64,000 bases of DNA, from the NCBI RefSeq assembly GCF_023674465.1, contig NZ_CP098400.1:2570801-2634800 (forward strand), written 5' to 3'. Numbering within the stretch: position 1 is the first letter of the stretch; each line of letters starts with the position of its first letter. The notes under the pieces were generated by a model. That model made no database searches, was not told the origin of the DNA, and saw only the letters and a program-made list of their open reading frames with translations. The translations under genes and the position numbers were made by a program. Shown piece after piece: positions 43,942-54,500 of this stretch. Source of the DNA: Xiashengella succiniciproducens. GTDB lineage: Bacteria; Bacteroidota; Bacteroidia; Bacteroidales; Marinilabiliaceae.

Positions 43942-43982
43942 AAAGGGAGTTGACCCGCCTGTGCGGGTCAGCTCCCTTTTTT
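43942..43982 (+). terminator. rpmH terminator
   Basis: A 17-bp stem (43942-43958 with 43963-43979, one T-G pair) around the loop CTGT runs straight into a T-run. It lies 25 bases after the stop. Confidence 0.93.
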
Positions 43983-44051
43983 GTAGCTTCATGTAAAGCG
44001 CATTTGAAGTTTTTATACTACTTTTGAATCATATCAGTAATATCAATCCAA

Positions 44052-44900
44052 ATGCTGGACTGGAAAAAGATTTATAAAAATTACCTGGTAAAAAACATAG
44101 GCATCTTAATAGCAGCAGCCCTGGTGCTTATAATAATAGTATTTTTCTTTATCAGGATCTATACACGACATGGTGAAGCCAAGGCCATACCTGATTTCAG
44201 GGGCTTAACAGAATCTCAGCTTCAACACCTCATCAAGGAAAACGAACTGCGTTACACAGTAATAGACAGTGTATACATTGATGATCAACCAAGAGGTGTC
44301 GTAATCGACCAGACTCCAAAAGCCGGTGAATTGGTAAAGAAGAACAGACGTATTTTCTTTACCATCAATTCATGGAGTGCTGAGCAGATAGTAGTTCCCA
44401 ACCTCATAGACAACAGTCTAAGGAGCGCTCAGGCCTACCTCGAATCACTGGGCTTCAGGCTGGGTAAGCTTATATATATTCCCTCCGAATACAAGAACAT
44501 GGTGCTGGGACAGCACTACAATGGAAAACCGATTGATCCGGGGACCCAACTTCCCAGAGGCTCAGTAATTGACTTACTTGTTGGACGAGGACTAAGCAAT
44601 GAGACAACACCAGTACCCAACCTTCTGGGTATGACCGTCCGCGAAGCCCAAAAACAGGCACAGAGCCTCTACCTGAATATTGGCGCCATTGTAATGGAGG
44701 AGGGAATAGACAGTTCTGCAGCCTTTATATATCGTCAGATCCCGTCTTCAGGAAGTGGCCAGGTTCTTAACCTGGGTGCTTCGATAGATGTGTGGCTGAC
44801 TGATGATACTTCTATGCATCCCGACTCACTCATAATATATGATTCATTCCCGGAAGATGACCTTGGGGGGGATGAAGATTTTGACAATGAGTTTTTTTAA
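44052..44900 (+). CDS. Stand-alone PASTA-domain membrane protein
   Basis: A 282-residue protein: a short cytoplasmic head (MLDWKKIYKNYLVKN), one membrane helix (IGILIAAALVLIIIVFFF), then three PASTA domains (about 40-110, 112-183, 184-255), each of the form IPDFRGLTESQLQHLIKENELR... and V-x-Q-x-P-x-x-G, and an acidic tail. PASTA domains bind muropeptides, but here there is neither a kinase nor a transpeptidase. The genes after it (RluD-like, Ddl) form a block I recall as conserved in Bacteroidota; Ddl supports a cell-wall link. Confidence 0.93.
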   Translation: MLDWKKIYKNYLVKNIGILIAAALVLIIIVFFFIRIYTRHGEAKAIPDFRGLTESQLQHLIKENELRYTVIDSVYIDDQPRGVVIDQTPKAGELVKKNRRIFFTINSWSAEQIVVPNLIDNSLRSAQAYLESLGFRLGKLIYIPSEYKNMVLGQHYNGKPIDPGTQLPRGSVIDLLVGRGLSNETTPVPNLLGMTVREAQKQAQSLYLNIGAIVMEEGIDSSAAFIYRQIPSSGSGQVLNLGASIDVWLTDDTSMHPDSLIIYDSFPEDDLGGDEDFDNEFF

Positions 44901-44944
44901 TAGTGGAAAGGTCATAACTTGCGCATTATTTGCGAATTTGCTCT

Positions 44945-46009
44945 ATGATTGAGGATATAGATGAGTTGGATGATTTCGCCGAAAATGAAGAGAATGGCGA
45001 CGAGGGTCAAAATTTTGAGCATTACCGTTTTGTCGCTGACCCCGGTCAGCGACTTCTTAGGGTTGATGTTTTTCTTACCAACCGTATAGAGAACGCTTCA
45101 AGGAATAAAATACAGGAGGCAGCTCAGGCCGGTTGTATTCATGTCAATGGTAAACCTGTCAAGTCAAATTACAGGGTCAAACCCAATGATGTGATATCTG
45201 TGGTATTCTCATATCCTCCAAGGGAAATAGAGATAATTCCACAAGATATACCGCTTAACATTGTTTATGAAGATGAGGACCTGATCGTAATAAACAAGGA
45301 CCCTGGCATGGTGGTCCATCCCGGTCACGGCAACTACACCGGCACCCTTGTCAATGCTCTTGCCTGGCACTTCAAAGACAAACCATGGTTTGGAAACAAA
45401 GATCCGCGTCCCGGACTGGTGCACAGGATTGACAAAGACACATCAGGACTGCTGGTTGTGGCCAAGAATGATCAGGCCAAAATGAAACTTGCCCTGCAAT
45501 TCTTTGAGAAAACATCTACCAGAACGTATCAGGCACTTGTATGGGGGACCCCGAAACCGGAGACAGGTACTATAATCGGAAATATTGGCCGCAGTCAGAA
45601 GGACAGAAGGCAAATGGCAATATTTGTAAACGGAGAACAAGGGAAACCTGCAATCACGCATTACAGAGTACTGGAGTCATTTTCATATGTCTCATTAGTT
45701 GAGTGCAGGCTTGAAACCGGAAGGACTCACCAGATCAGAGCCCACTTCAAGCATATAGGGCATACTTTGTTTAATGACGAGCGTTATGGAGGCAACCAGA
45801 TTCTGAAAGGAACGACTTTTACAAAGTACAAGCAGTTTGTGGAAAACTGCTTTAAAATTCTGCCACGTCAGGCCCTGCATGCCAAGACCCTGGGATTTAC
45901 ACATCCTTCTACAGGAAAATATATGGAGTTTGACTCCGATATACCTGATGACATGAAGCAGTGTATTGAAAAGTGGCGTAACTATAATCCCGGTTGGGAA
46001 ACCGAATAA
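44945..46009 (+). CDS. RluA/RluD family 23S rRNA pseudouridine synthase
   Basis: A 354-residue enzyme with an acidic N-terminal tail, an S4 domain (RVDVFLTNRIENASRNKIQEAAQAGCIHVNGKPV) and a catalytic domain with PGLVHRIDKDTSGLLVVAKN, where the Asp is the nucleophile, and ETGRTHQIRAHFKHIGH. It resembles RluD (23S rRNA U1911/1915/1917) most closely, but the position modified is not proven. I use the ATG at 44945; a TTG five codons earlier is possible. It lies 44 bases after the PASTA gene and 11 before ddl, so the three form an operon. Confidence 0.93.
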   Translation: MIEDIDELDDFAENEENGDEGQNFEHYRFVADPGQRLLRVDVFLTNRIENASRNKIQEAAQAGCIHVNGKPVKSNYRVKPNDVISVVFSYPPREIEIIPQDIPLNIVYEDEDLIVINKDPGMVVHPGHGNYTGTLVNALAWHFKDKPWFGNKDPRPGLVHRIDKDTSGLLVVAKNDQAKMKLALQFFEKTSTRTYQALVWGTPKPETGTIIGNIGRSQKDRRQMAIFVNGEQGKPAITHYRVLESFSYVSLVECRLETGRTHQIRAHFKHIGHTLFNDERYGGNQILKGTTFTKYKQFVENCFKILPRQALHAKTLGFTHPSTGKYMEFDSDIPDDMKQCIEKWRNYNPGWETE

Positions 46010-46020
46010 AATAGCTTTAT

Positions 46021-47010
46021 ATGGACAGGAGGAATATTGCAGTAATATACGGCGGTTACTCGTCCGAAGAGGTTGTAAGCCGCAAGAGTGCCGAAGGAGT
46101 ACTATCCTTTATTGACAAGGATAAGTATAATCTCTATCCCGTATTGATTACCAGGGACAAATGGAGTGTAGAACTCAACGGCAGTACATGGCCTGTTGAC
46201 AAGGCAGAATTCTCAGCAGAAATCAATGGACAGAAGGTCAGCTTTGACTTTGCTTATATAACAATACACGGCACACCTGCCGAAGATGGGATCCTGCAGG
46301 GTTACCTTAAGATGCTCAATGTCCCCCACTCTACATGTGATGTACTGGCTGCGGCCGTCACTTTCAATAAGTTTGTCTGCAACCATTACCTGAAGAGTTT
46401 TGGTGTCAACGTTGCAAACTCTGTCCTTTTACGACAGAGTCATCCATACGAGGTAAAAGATATAGCACTCAAAACCGGCTTCCCCTGCTTTGTAAAACCC
46501 AATGCCGGCGGTTCCAGCTTTGGTGTAACCAAGGTCAGGGAATTGTCCGAACTTGAACCTGCCATTAAAAAGGCATTCAAGGAAAGTGATGAAGTAATAA
46601 TTGAGCAGTTTCTGGAAGGTACTGAGGTAACCTGCGGCCTTTACAAGACAGCAGAAAAAGCTGTGATTTTCCCAATAACAGAGGTTGTCAGCACCAACGA
46701 ATTCTTCGACTTTGAGGCCAAATATACACCCGGAAAGGCACACGAGATAACCCCGGCCAGGATAAGTGATGAGCTGACCCTGTCAATCAGGAAGCAGTCT
46801 TCTATTATATACGACCTCATAGGTTGTAAGGGGATAGTCAGGATGGACTATATAATCAGTGATAACAGACCCTTCCTCCTAGAAGTCAATACAACACCTG
46901 GAATGACAATCACCAGCTTTATCCCTCAGCAGATCAGGGCAGCAGGAATGGATATCAAAGAAGTCTTTACAGATGTGATAGAGGATTGCATAGCAAGGCA
47001 CAAAGGCTGA
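46021..47010 (+). CDS. ddl: D-alanine--D-alanine ligase
   Basis: A 329-residue ATP-grasp enzyme joining two D-Ala for peptidoglycan. It shows IAVIYGGYSSEEVVSRKSAEGV, HGTPAEDGILQGYL (HG-x-x-GEDG equivalent, with P-A-E-D-G), FVKPNAGGSSFGVTKV, and metal ligands in RMDYII...FLLEVNTTPGMT. Its product is the substrate of the MurF half of the fusion at 22.2 kb. It is the last gene of the PASTA-RluD-Ddl operon. Confidence 0.96.
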   Translation: MDRRNIAVIYGGYSSEEVVSRKSAEGVLSFIDKDKYNLYPVLITRDKWSVELNGSTWPVDKAEFSAEINGQKVSFDFAYITIHGTPAEDGILQGYLKMLNVPHSTCDVLAAAVTFNKFVCNHYLKSFGVNVANSVLLRQSHPYEVKDIALKTGFPCFVKPNAGGSSFGVTKVRELSELEPAIKKAFKESDEVIIEQFLEGTEVTCGLYKTAEKAVIFPITEVVSTNEFFDFEAKYTPGKAHEITPARISDELTLSIRKQSSIIYDLIGCKGIVRMDYIISDNRPFLLEVNTTPGMTITSFIPQQIRAAGMDIKEVFTDVIEDCIARHKG

Positions 47011-47091
47011 TTTTCAGATGGTCGTCAAGAACATTTTCCCCATAGGGCTGTTTATTTCAAAAAAGGTATCAACCAAATAAAAACTCAAACA

Positions 47092-47604
47092 ATGGAAAAG
47101 AATAATATCAAGGTCACCTTTAAGGGGCAGCCCGTTACCCTGCTTGGCAAAGTTGCAAAAGTAGGCGATACCGCACCCGACTTTACAGTCCTCAGTTCAT
47201 CCCTACAACCTGTAAAACTATCAGATTACGAAGGCAAGGTAAAGGTGATTGCAGTATATCCCTCTATTGATACAGGAGTCTGTCAGGCTCAAAACCGCCG
47301 CTTCAACAAAGAAGCCGACCAACTTAAAGATGTCGTGGTTCTGTCTGTATCTGTTGACCTGCCCTTTGCACAAAGCCGTTTCTGCGCAGCTGAGGGTCTT
47401 AACAACATAGTTACACTGTCAGATCACAAGGATCTGGATTTCGGAAGCAAATATGGCTTTGTAATCCAGGAACTACGTCTTCTTGCCCGTGGTACAGTAA
47501 TCATAGACAAGGACAACAAGATAAAATACGTAGAATATGTACCTGAAATTGCCCAGGAACCGGATTACGAAAAAGCACTGGCTGTAGTAAAATCACTAAT
47601 CTAA
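47092..47604 (+). CDS. tpx: Thiol peroxidase
   Basis: A 170-residue atypical two-Cys peroxiredoxin: peroxidatic Cys64 in YPSIDTGVC and resolving Cys98 in AQSRFC. VTFKGQPVTLLGK and the C-terminal YVEYVPEIAQEPDYEKAL are typical of Tpx. The Pro usually found before the Val-Cys is Gly here. It reduces alkyl and lipid peroxides in the periplasm or cytoplasm; no signal peptide is seen. A terminator follows. Confidence 0.94.
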   Translation: MEKNNIKVTFKGQPVTLLGKVAKVGDTAPDFTVLSSSLQPVKLSDYEGKVKVIAVYPSIDTGVCQAQNRRFNKEADQLKDVVVLSVSVDLPFAQSRFCAAEGLNNIVTLSDHKDLDFGSKYGFVIQELRLLARGTVIIDKDNKIKYVEYVPEIAQEPDYEKALAVVKSLI

Positions 47605-47660
47605 TCCCGGGAGAAAGAAGAAACCATTTATAATACTCCTTAGGGAGGTATAAAAATCAG

Positions 47661-47685
47661 AAAGGGGGCCCGTTGGCCCCTTTTC
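47661..47685. terminator. Terminator between tpx and glnN
   Basis: GGGGCC (47665-47670) and GGCCCC (47675-47680) close the loop CGTT, with AAA/TTT flanks extending the stem; TTTT follows on the plus strand. It can serve both convergent genes. Confidence 0.8.
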
Positions 47686-47711
47686 CTTCGTAATCCCACA
47701 TTAGTAAACTA

Positions 47712-49904
47712 TTATCGGGCAAACAAGAGTTCTCGATACTTAGGCAGTGGCCACATCTCGTTGTCAACGATAAGTTCAAGCTTGTCGATGTGATAACGGA
47801 TATCATCAAGATAAGGTCTTACCTTAGTATTATACAGTTCAGCTTTCTTATGTGCATCCTCTTCCTTATTAGCCACTTTTCTTTCATTGACCATTGCGGT
47901 GGTCTTTTCTTTGATACTGTGGATATGTGAAGAGATCTTTCTGATCAGTTCAAGACGGTCACCAACCAATTCTTTGAAGTCTTCGCCCTCGCCGAATACA
48001 TCCTTCAGACCTTGTACGTTTTCGATCAGCTTGTTCATGTAGCTGACGGCTGTTGGAATGATGTGGTTGATAGAAAGGTCACCAAGAACGCGAGCTTCGA
48101 TCTGGATCTTCTTAGTGAACTTTTCAAGTTCAACTTCAACGCGAGCTTCGAGTTCCTTTTCGCTTAACACGTCATTTGCAGTGAAGGCCTTAACTGCCTT
48201 TTCTTTCATATAAGCATGTACAGCTTCGGGAACACTCTTTATGTTGTACAGACCGCGGCGTGCAGCTTCTTCAACCCACTCAGCGCTGTAACCGTTACCG
48301 TCGAAACGGATATTCTTGGTCTCCTTGATATATCTCTTTAGAGTTTGCAGGATAGCTTCGTCCTTCTTAATTCCCTTTTCGATCAGGGCATCTACTTCTT
48401 TCTTGAATGCCTTCAGCTGATTGGCTACGATAGTGTTGAGTACTATCATTGCTGAAGCACAGTTGGCTGAAGAACCTACGGCACGGTATTCGAAACGGTT
48501 ACCTGTAAAGGCAAACGGAGAAGTACGGTTACGGTCGGTATTGTCAAGAAGAATTTCAGGTATCTTACCAATATTCAGTTTGATAGATGTCTTCTGATCA
48601 GGGGTCATCTTCTTGTCGGGAACAGATTCTTCAAGTTCATCGAGTACCTTGCTCAGCTCATATCCAAGGAAGATCGAGATGATGGATGGTGGTGCTTCGT
48701 TTGCTCCCAGACGGTGCATATTGCTTGCAGACAAGACACTTGCCAGCAACAGATCCTGGTGTTCATATACTGCCTTCATTACGTTCAGAAGGAAGGTAAG
48801 GAACTGCATATTGGTACGTGGGTTCTTACCTGGTGACAGCAGGTTGGTTCCTGTATCTGTCAACATAGACCAGTTGTTGTGCTTACCAGAACCGTTTATT
48901 CCCTTGAATGGTTTTTCATGGAAAAGTATTGCAAAGCGGTGCTTACGCGCAATTCTCTTCATAATATCCATCACAAGCTGGTTGTGGTCGTTGGCAAGGT
49001 TAGCCTCTTCAAAGATGGGAGCGACCTCAAACTGATTGGGTGCAACCTCGTTGTGACGTGTCTTAAGAGGTATACCAAGCAGATATGCTTCCCTTTCAAA
49101 GTCTTCCATAAAAGCGATAACCCTTTCTGGAATTGAACTGAAGTAATGGTCTTCCAGCTGTTGATCCTTACTTGCCTGATGCCCCATAAGGGTACGCTGA
49201 GTCAGCACAAGGTCAGGACGAGCCAGATATAATGCTTCGTCAATAAGGAAGTACTCCTGTTCCCAACCTAGGGTACAAGCAACCTTAGAAACATTCTTAT
49301 CAAAATAATGACATACATCTACGGCAGCTTTATCAAGAGCAGCCAGAGCCTTAAGCAATGGAGTCTTGTAGTCTAGAGCTTCGCCGGTATATGATATAAA
49401 TATTGTAGGTATACACAGAGTTGTACCAACTATAAAGGCAGGTGAAGAAACATCCCATGCTGTATAGCCCCTGGCTTCAAAAGTATTACGGATACCTCCT
49501 GAAGGAAAGCTGGATGCATCTGGCTCCTGTTGTGCTAATAATGAACCGCTGAATGATTCAATAACACCACCACCTGAGGTAGTATTTACGAATGCATCAT
49601 GCTTTTCAGCAGTAGCATCAGTTAATGGGTGAAACCAGTGAGTATAGTGAGTGGCACCATTGTCCAATGCCCATGATTTCATACCCAACGCAATACTGTC
49701 AGCCATTTTGCGATCAATGCGAGTACCCTTTTCAATGGCATCCATCAAATGATTATAGGCTTCCTTTGATAGGTACTTTTGCATTTTTGGTTTATCAAAA
49801 ACCAGCTTACCGAAGTAATCGGAGACAAGCTTTCCAGGTTCATCTATATACAGTGGTTGCCTACCCAGAAGCTCTTTTAACGCGTAAAATCTTAAAGTTG
49901 CCAT
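47712..49904 (-). CDS. glnN: Glutamine synthetase type III
   Basis: A 730-residue GS III that condenses ammonia and glutamate. The family N-terminus (THWFHPLTDATAEKHDAF), GWEQEYFLID with metal-binding Glu residues, TRHNEVAPNQFEVAPIFE, GINGSGKHNNWSM (ATP and glutamate site), and NRTSPFAFTGNRFEYRAVGSS are all seen, then a long helical C-terminal part. GS III is the typical Bacteroidales enzyme and is not adenylylated. It lies just downstream of gltBD, on the same strand but behind a hairpin. Confidence 0.97.
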   Translation of the reverse strand: MATLRFYALKELLGRQPLYIDEPGKLVSDYFGKLVFDKPKMQKYLSKEAYNHLMDAIEKGTRIDRKMADSIALGMKSWALDNGATHYTHWFHPLTDATAEKHDAFVNTTSGGGVIESFSGSLLAQQEPDASSFPSGGIRNTFEARGYTAWDVSSPAFIVGTTLCIPTIFISYTGEALDYKTPLLKALAALDKAAVDVCHYFDKNVSKVACTLGWEQEYFLIDEALYLARPDLVLTQRTLMGHQASKDQQLEDHYFSSIPERVIAFMEDFEREAYLLGIPLKTRHNEVAPNQFEVAPIFEEANLANDHNQLVMDIMKRIARKHRFAILFHEKPFKGINGSGKHNNWSMLTDTGTNLLSPGKNPRTNMQFLTFLLNVMKAVYEHQDLLLASVLSASNMHRLGANEAPPSIISIFLGYELSKVLDELEESVPDKKMTPDQKTSIKLNIGKIPEILLDNTDRNRTSPFAFTGNRFEYRAVGSSANCASAMIVLNTIVANQLKAFKKEVDALIEKGIKKDEAILQTLKRYIKETKNIRFDGNGYSAEWVEEAARRGLYNIKSVPEAVHAYMKEKAVKAFTANDVLSEKELEARVEVELEKFTKKIQIEARVLGDLSINHIIPTAVSYMNKLIENVQGLKDVFGEGEDFKELVGDRLELIRKISSHIHSIKEKTTAMVNERKVANKEEDAHKKAELYNTKVRPYLDDIRYHIDKLELIVDNEMWPLPKYRELLFAR

Positions 49905-50011
49905 AGAGCATTTTCGTTTTGAGAGTTATATAACACAAATATGCAATATTTTTTGTTTACCCCTTCATTTTTCGTGTTAAAAAACTAAAATAGGCTTATT
50001 TTTTTAATCAT

Positions 50012-50032
50012 CACCCCCGAAAAACGGGGGTG
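50012..50032. promoter_or_regulatory. GC-rich hairpin between gltD and glnN
   Basis: CACCCCCG (50012-50019) and CGGGGGTG (50025-50032) form an 8-bp stem over five A. On the minus strand it follows the gltD stop by 21 bases, but no T-run follows it, so it is not a canonical terminator. It may protect the gltBD mRNA 3' end or act in the glnN leader. Confidence 0.5.
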
Positions 50033-50053
50033 TCGATTAAAATATGCTGCATT

Positions 50054-51472
50054 TTAACAATTCAGGAGATAATTATTGACATTTTGAGCAGCCTCCCTAC
50101 CTTTTGCTATGGCAGTGACGACCAAAGAGGCTCCATTAGCAGCATCACCTGCTGCAAACACCCCCTTCACACTGGTAGAATAGTTCTTTTCAATCTTGAT
50201 ATTACCTCTTTGATCGAGGTCAAGACCCAATTCTGATATTAAACCTTCGTGAACAGGATGTACGAAACCCATAGACAGTAGTACCAGGTCGGCCGGAATT
50301 ACCCTAAGAGTACCTTCTTTTTCCTTCATGACCATCCTACCCTCTTCTTTTACCCATTCTACCTCTACAACCTCCACTCCGGTAACATGTCCCTTTTCTC
50401 CGGTAAAGCGACGGGTTGCCAGGCTCCACATTCTCTCACAGCCCTCCTCGTGAGAAGTAGATGTCTTGAGAACATGAGGCCAGAAAGGCCAGGGGTTGCC
50501 ATGCTGACGCTTAACCGGTGGTTTGGGAAGGATTTCAATTTGTCCCACCCATTGAGCTTTCTGCCTGTTGGCAGTACCAACACAGTCACTTCCTGTGTCA
50601 CCACCACCTATTACAAGTACCCTTTTGTCTTTAGCATCAATCCGCTCCCCATTGAAGATTACTCCACGATTGACCTTGTTTTGTTGCTTCAGGTATTCCA
50701 TTGCAAAATAGACACCAGCCAGGTCACGGCCCTCCACTGACAGGTCACGTGGTTTCATGGCACCAATGGCCAGGACAACCGCATCAAACTGATCAAGTAT
50801 CTCCTTTCCGCTAATAGTTTCACCAACCGACACATTGGTTCTAAACTCGATACCTTCAGCCTCGAAAATCTGGATACGTCTGTCGATAACTTTCTTGTTA
50901 AGTTTAAAATCGGGTATACCGTAACGCAAGAGTCCTCCGACTGCATCATCACGTTCGAATACCGTTACAGAATGTCCAGCTTGATTGAGCATATCAGCAG
51001 CAGAAAGTCCTGCAGGACCTGAACCGATTACTGCGACCTTCTTACCTGTCCTCTTCTTTGGAATGCGAGGAACAACATAACCAAGTTCAAAAGCCTTCTC
51101 AACAGTAGCTGCTTCATTCTCACGGATAGTCACAGCCTCTTCATGAATAGCAAGTACACATGATTTCTCACAAGGTGCAGGGCATACACGACCGGTAAAT
51201 TCAGGAAAGCTGTTAGTAGAATGAAGAACCTTGTATGCAAGTTCGAAATCACCCTTATATACAGCATCCTGCCATTCAGGGATCTTGCTTCCAACGGGAC
51301 AAGCCCAGTGACAGAACGGAATACCGCAATCCATACATCTGGATGCCTGTAACTTCCTGTCCTCATCGTTGAGCACCTGCTCAACTTCACCGTAATCGTC
51401 AACTCTTTCAATAACAGGACGGCTGCCACTCTCCTTTCGTGGCACTTCTATAAAACCTCTTGGATTTCCCAT
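50054..51472 (-). CDS. gltD: Glutamate synthase small subunit
   Basis: A 472-residue NADPH-binding subunit. N-terminal cluster cysteines C46, C49, C54, C58 (CMDCGIPFCHWAC) and C97, C101, C105 (CPAPCEKSC) bind Fe-S. VAVIGSGPAGLSAADML binds FAD, and VLVIGGGDTGSDCVG binds NADPH. The C-terminal GVFAAGDAANGASLVVTAIAKGREAA is typical. It passes electrons to GltB. It starts 39 bases after gltB, one operon. Confidence 0.97.
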   Translation of the reverse strand: MGNPRGFIEVPRKESGSRPVIERVDDYGEVEQVLNDEDRKLQASRCMDCGIPFCHWACPVGSKIPEWQDAVYKGDFELAYKVLHSTNSFPEFTGRVCPAPCEKSCVLAIHEEAVTIRENEAATVEKAFELGYVVPRIPKKRTGKKVAVIGSGPAGLSAADMLNQAGHSVTVFERDDAVGGLLRYGIPDFKLNKKVIDRRIQIFEAEGIEFRTNVSVGETISGKEILDQFDAVVLAIGAMKPRDLSVEGRDLAGVYFAMEYLKQQNKVNRGVIFNGERIDAKDKRVLVIGGGDTGSDCVGTANRQKAQWVGQIEILPKPPVKRQHGNPWPFWPHVLKTSTSHEEGCERMWSLATRRFTGEKGHVTGVEVVEVEWVKEEGRMVMKEKEGTLRVIPADLVLLSMGFVHPVHEGLISELGLDLDQRGNIKIEKNYSTSVKGVFAAGDAANGASLVVTAIAKGREAAQNVNNYLLNC

Positions 51473-51511
51473 AACTTCAGTTTTTTAAGAATTCAAACGG
51501 CAATTTCCTTT

Positions 51512-54500
51512 CTACTCTCTGATATATGGAGCATCTTCTGTCTCCGCAAGCTTGCGTTCCAACTCCATCAGCTTCTGTTGTTGCAGAACTTTCTTGTATT
51601 CGAAAGGTATTACCTTAATAAACTTCGGGATATAAAAGTCCCAGTTGACAAGTATCTCACGTGCCTTGCGGCTGTTAGTATAAAGCAGGTGCTTGCTGAG
51701 CAATTGCTGAAGCTCAAGTACATCTTCATGATCATGTACCGGACCCAGCTCAACAAGTCCCTTGTTGCAGAAGTAGTCGAAGTTGCCTGTCTCATCCAGA
51801 ACATAGGCTATACCACCACTCATACCGGCAGCAAAGTTTCTTCCTGTAGGACCTATTACTACTACACGTCCACCGGTCATGTATTCACAACAGTGGTCTC
51901 CTACTCCTTCGACAACAGCTATGGCTCCAGAGTTACGCACCCCAAAGCGTTCACCTGTTACACCGTGAACAAACAAACTTCCTGCAGTGGCTCCGTAAAG
52001 CACTGTATTACCAATTATTATATTTTCATCAGGTTTGAATGTCGATCCCATAGGAGGTACAACGACTATTTCACCTCCTGACAAACCTTTACCCAGGTAG
52101 TCATTTGCATCACCTTCAAGCCTGAAGCTGATACCCTTTACCAGGAAGGCTCCGAAGCTCTGACCTGCTGACCCGGTAAAGGTGCAGTTGATAGTTCCTT
52201 CCGGCAGACCTTCCTCTCCATAGGCCTTGGCTACCTCGCCCGAAAGCATGGCACCTGTTGCACGGTCTGTATTTGCAATCGGGTGAGCCATCCAAACCTT
52301 GCTCTTGTTTTGTAGTGCAGGTCTGGCCTGTCTAATCAGCTCATGATCCAGGACATGCTCCAGCTTATGTTTTTGTTCAATAGTCTGGTGAAGTGCATTC
52401 TTACGACCTTCCTTAGGAAAATATATAAGTGATGAAAGATCCAGCCCCTTAGTCTTCCAGTTGCCCACCTCAGGATTTTGTTCCAGAAGATCACTGCGAC
52501 CGATAACCTCATCAAGTGACTTATATCCAAGTGAGGCCAATATTTCCCTCACCTCCATTGCAATAAAGGTGAAGAAGTTGATCAGGTTCTGATACTTTCC
52601 AATAAACCTCTTCCTTAATTCTTCATCCTGGGTAGCTATACCTGCAGGACAAGTATTAAGGTGGCACTTACGCATCATTATACAGCCAAGTACCACAAGT
52701 GAAGATGTTGCAAAACCATATTCTTCGGCTCCAAGCATGGCCATCTTGACTACGTCGAGACCTGTCTTAAGCTGTCCGTCACACTGCAGTTTTACACGTC
52801 CTCTCAGATTGTTGAGCACGAGAGTCTGTTGAACCTCTGCAAGACCCAGTTCAAGAGGCAGTCCGGCATGTTTGATAGAACTGATTGGGCTGGCTCCTGT
52901 ACCACCCTCGGTACCTGAAATTACTATCAGGTCGGCATGTGCCTTGGCAACACCTGCCGCTACAGTGCCCACTCCACTTTCTGAAACCAGTTTGACACTT
53001 ATTCTGGCATTCGGGTTTGTACACTTAAGGTCAAATATCAATTGTGCAAGATCCTCGATTGAATATATATCATGGTGAGGTGGAGGTGAAATTAGGGTAA
53101 TGCCCGGAGTTGAGTTCCTCAACTTTGCAATCACCTTATCAACCTTATATCCAGGAAGCTGCCCCCCCTCACCGGGTTTTGCGCCCTGCGCTATCTTAAT
53201 CTGTAACTCATCAGCATTTACAAGGTAGTTGGCTGTCACCCCAAAGCGACCGCTGGCAACCTGCTTGATTGCACTGCGGGCATTTGACTTAAATCTATAG
53301 GAATCTTCACCACCCTCACCGGTATTACTCCTACCACCGATCTTGTTCATCGCTATTGCAAGAGCTTCGTGGGCTTCCTTTGAAATAGATCCATAGGACA
53401 TAGCACCGGTTACGAAGCGCTTCATAATGGATTCTATCGGTTCTACCTCGCTTATATCAATAGGAGTACCCGGTTTCAACCTTAAGAAGCCCCTTAAGAA
53501 TAATGGCGTGCGGTTATCTTCATCTACCCTTTTGGAGTATTCTTTAAATTTTTGATAATCATTTTCTGAAGTAGCCCATTGAAGCAAACCAACCGTTTCA
53601 GGGTTCCACGCATGTTTTTCGCCGTATTTACGAAATGCGTAAGAACCAAAGCTTTCGAACAGACCTTCATCTTCACCTTCAAAGGCAGCCTTGTGGAACA
53701 TTTCTGCTTCTTTGGCCAGTTCCTCAAAACCAACACCACCTATACGGGAAGCAGTACCGGTAAAGTATTGTTCAGTAACTTCTGCAGCCAGACCAACGGC
53801 TTCAAACATCTGAGCACCGTGATAACTCCTAAGTGTGGAAATTCCCATCTTTGAGAGGATCTTAAGCAGACCCTTGTTGACTGATTTAATATAGTTTTCA
53901 CGTGCCTCTTCATAAGAAAGCTTTACCTTACCCTTTTGCACCAACTCATCGATAGTTGCAAAACAGAGATAAGGGTTGATTACGCTGGCACCATAGCCAA
54001 GCAAGAGGGCAAAGTGCATTACCTCTCTGGCCTCACCGGTTTCTACAATCAGACCGATCTGCATCCTCTTCTTGTTCTTGACAAGGTGGTGGTGTACTGC
54101 AGCAGTAGCCAACAGTGAAGAAATTGCAGCATAGTCTGGTGCGATATCCCTGTCACTAAGAATAATGTAGTTATTACCTGCATCTACAGCCTTTACAGCC
54201 TGCTCACAGATAGATTCGACAGCCTTCTTGAGTCCCTTACCACCCTCACTTACCTTGAATACAATCGGGATAGTAACATGAGTAAATTCCTCACGTCTGA
54301 AATCCTTGATTTTTCCCAGGTCGGTATTTGTAACTACTGGCGAGGTAAATTTGATTGAGCGGCACTGTGCCGGAGTTTCAATAAGCAGGTTCTTGGATAC
54401 AGAACCGATATAACTTGTAAGTGCCATTACCAGTCCCTCGCGGATAGGATCTATAGGAGGATTGGTAACCTGGGCAAATAGTTGTCTGAAATAGTTGAAC

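Noticed and set aside
44003-44026. TTTG and TACTTTTG before the PASTA gene as a promoter
   Set aside because: The spacing is only 12 bases, too short for the Bacteroidota promoter; only the -7 box might be real.
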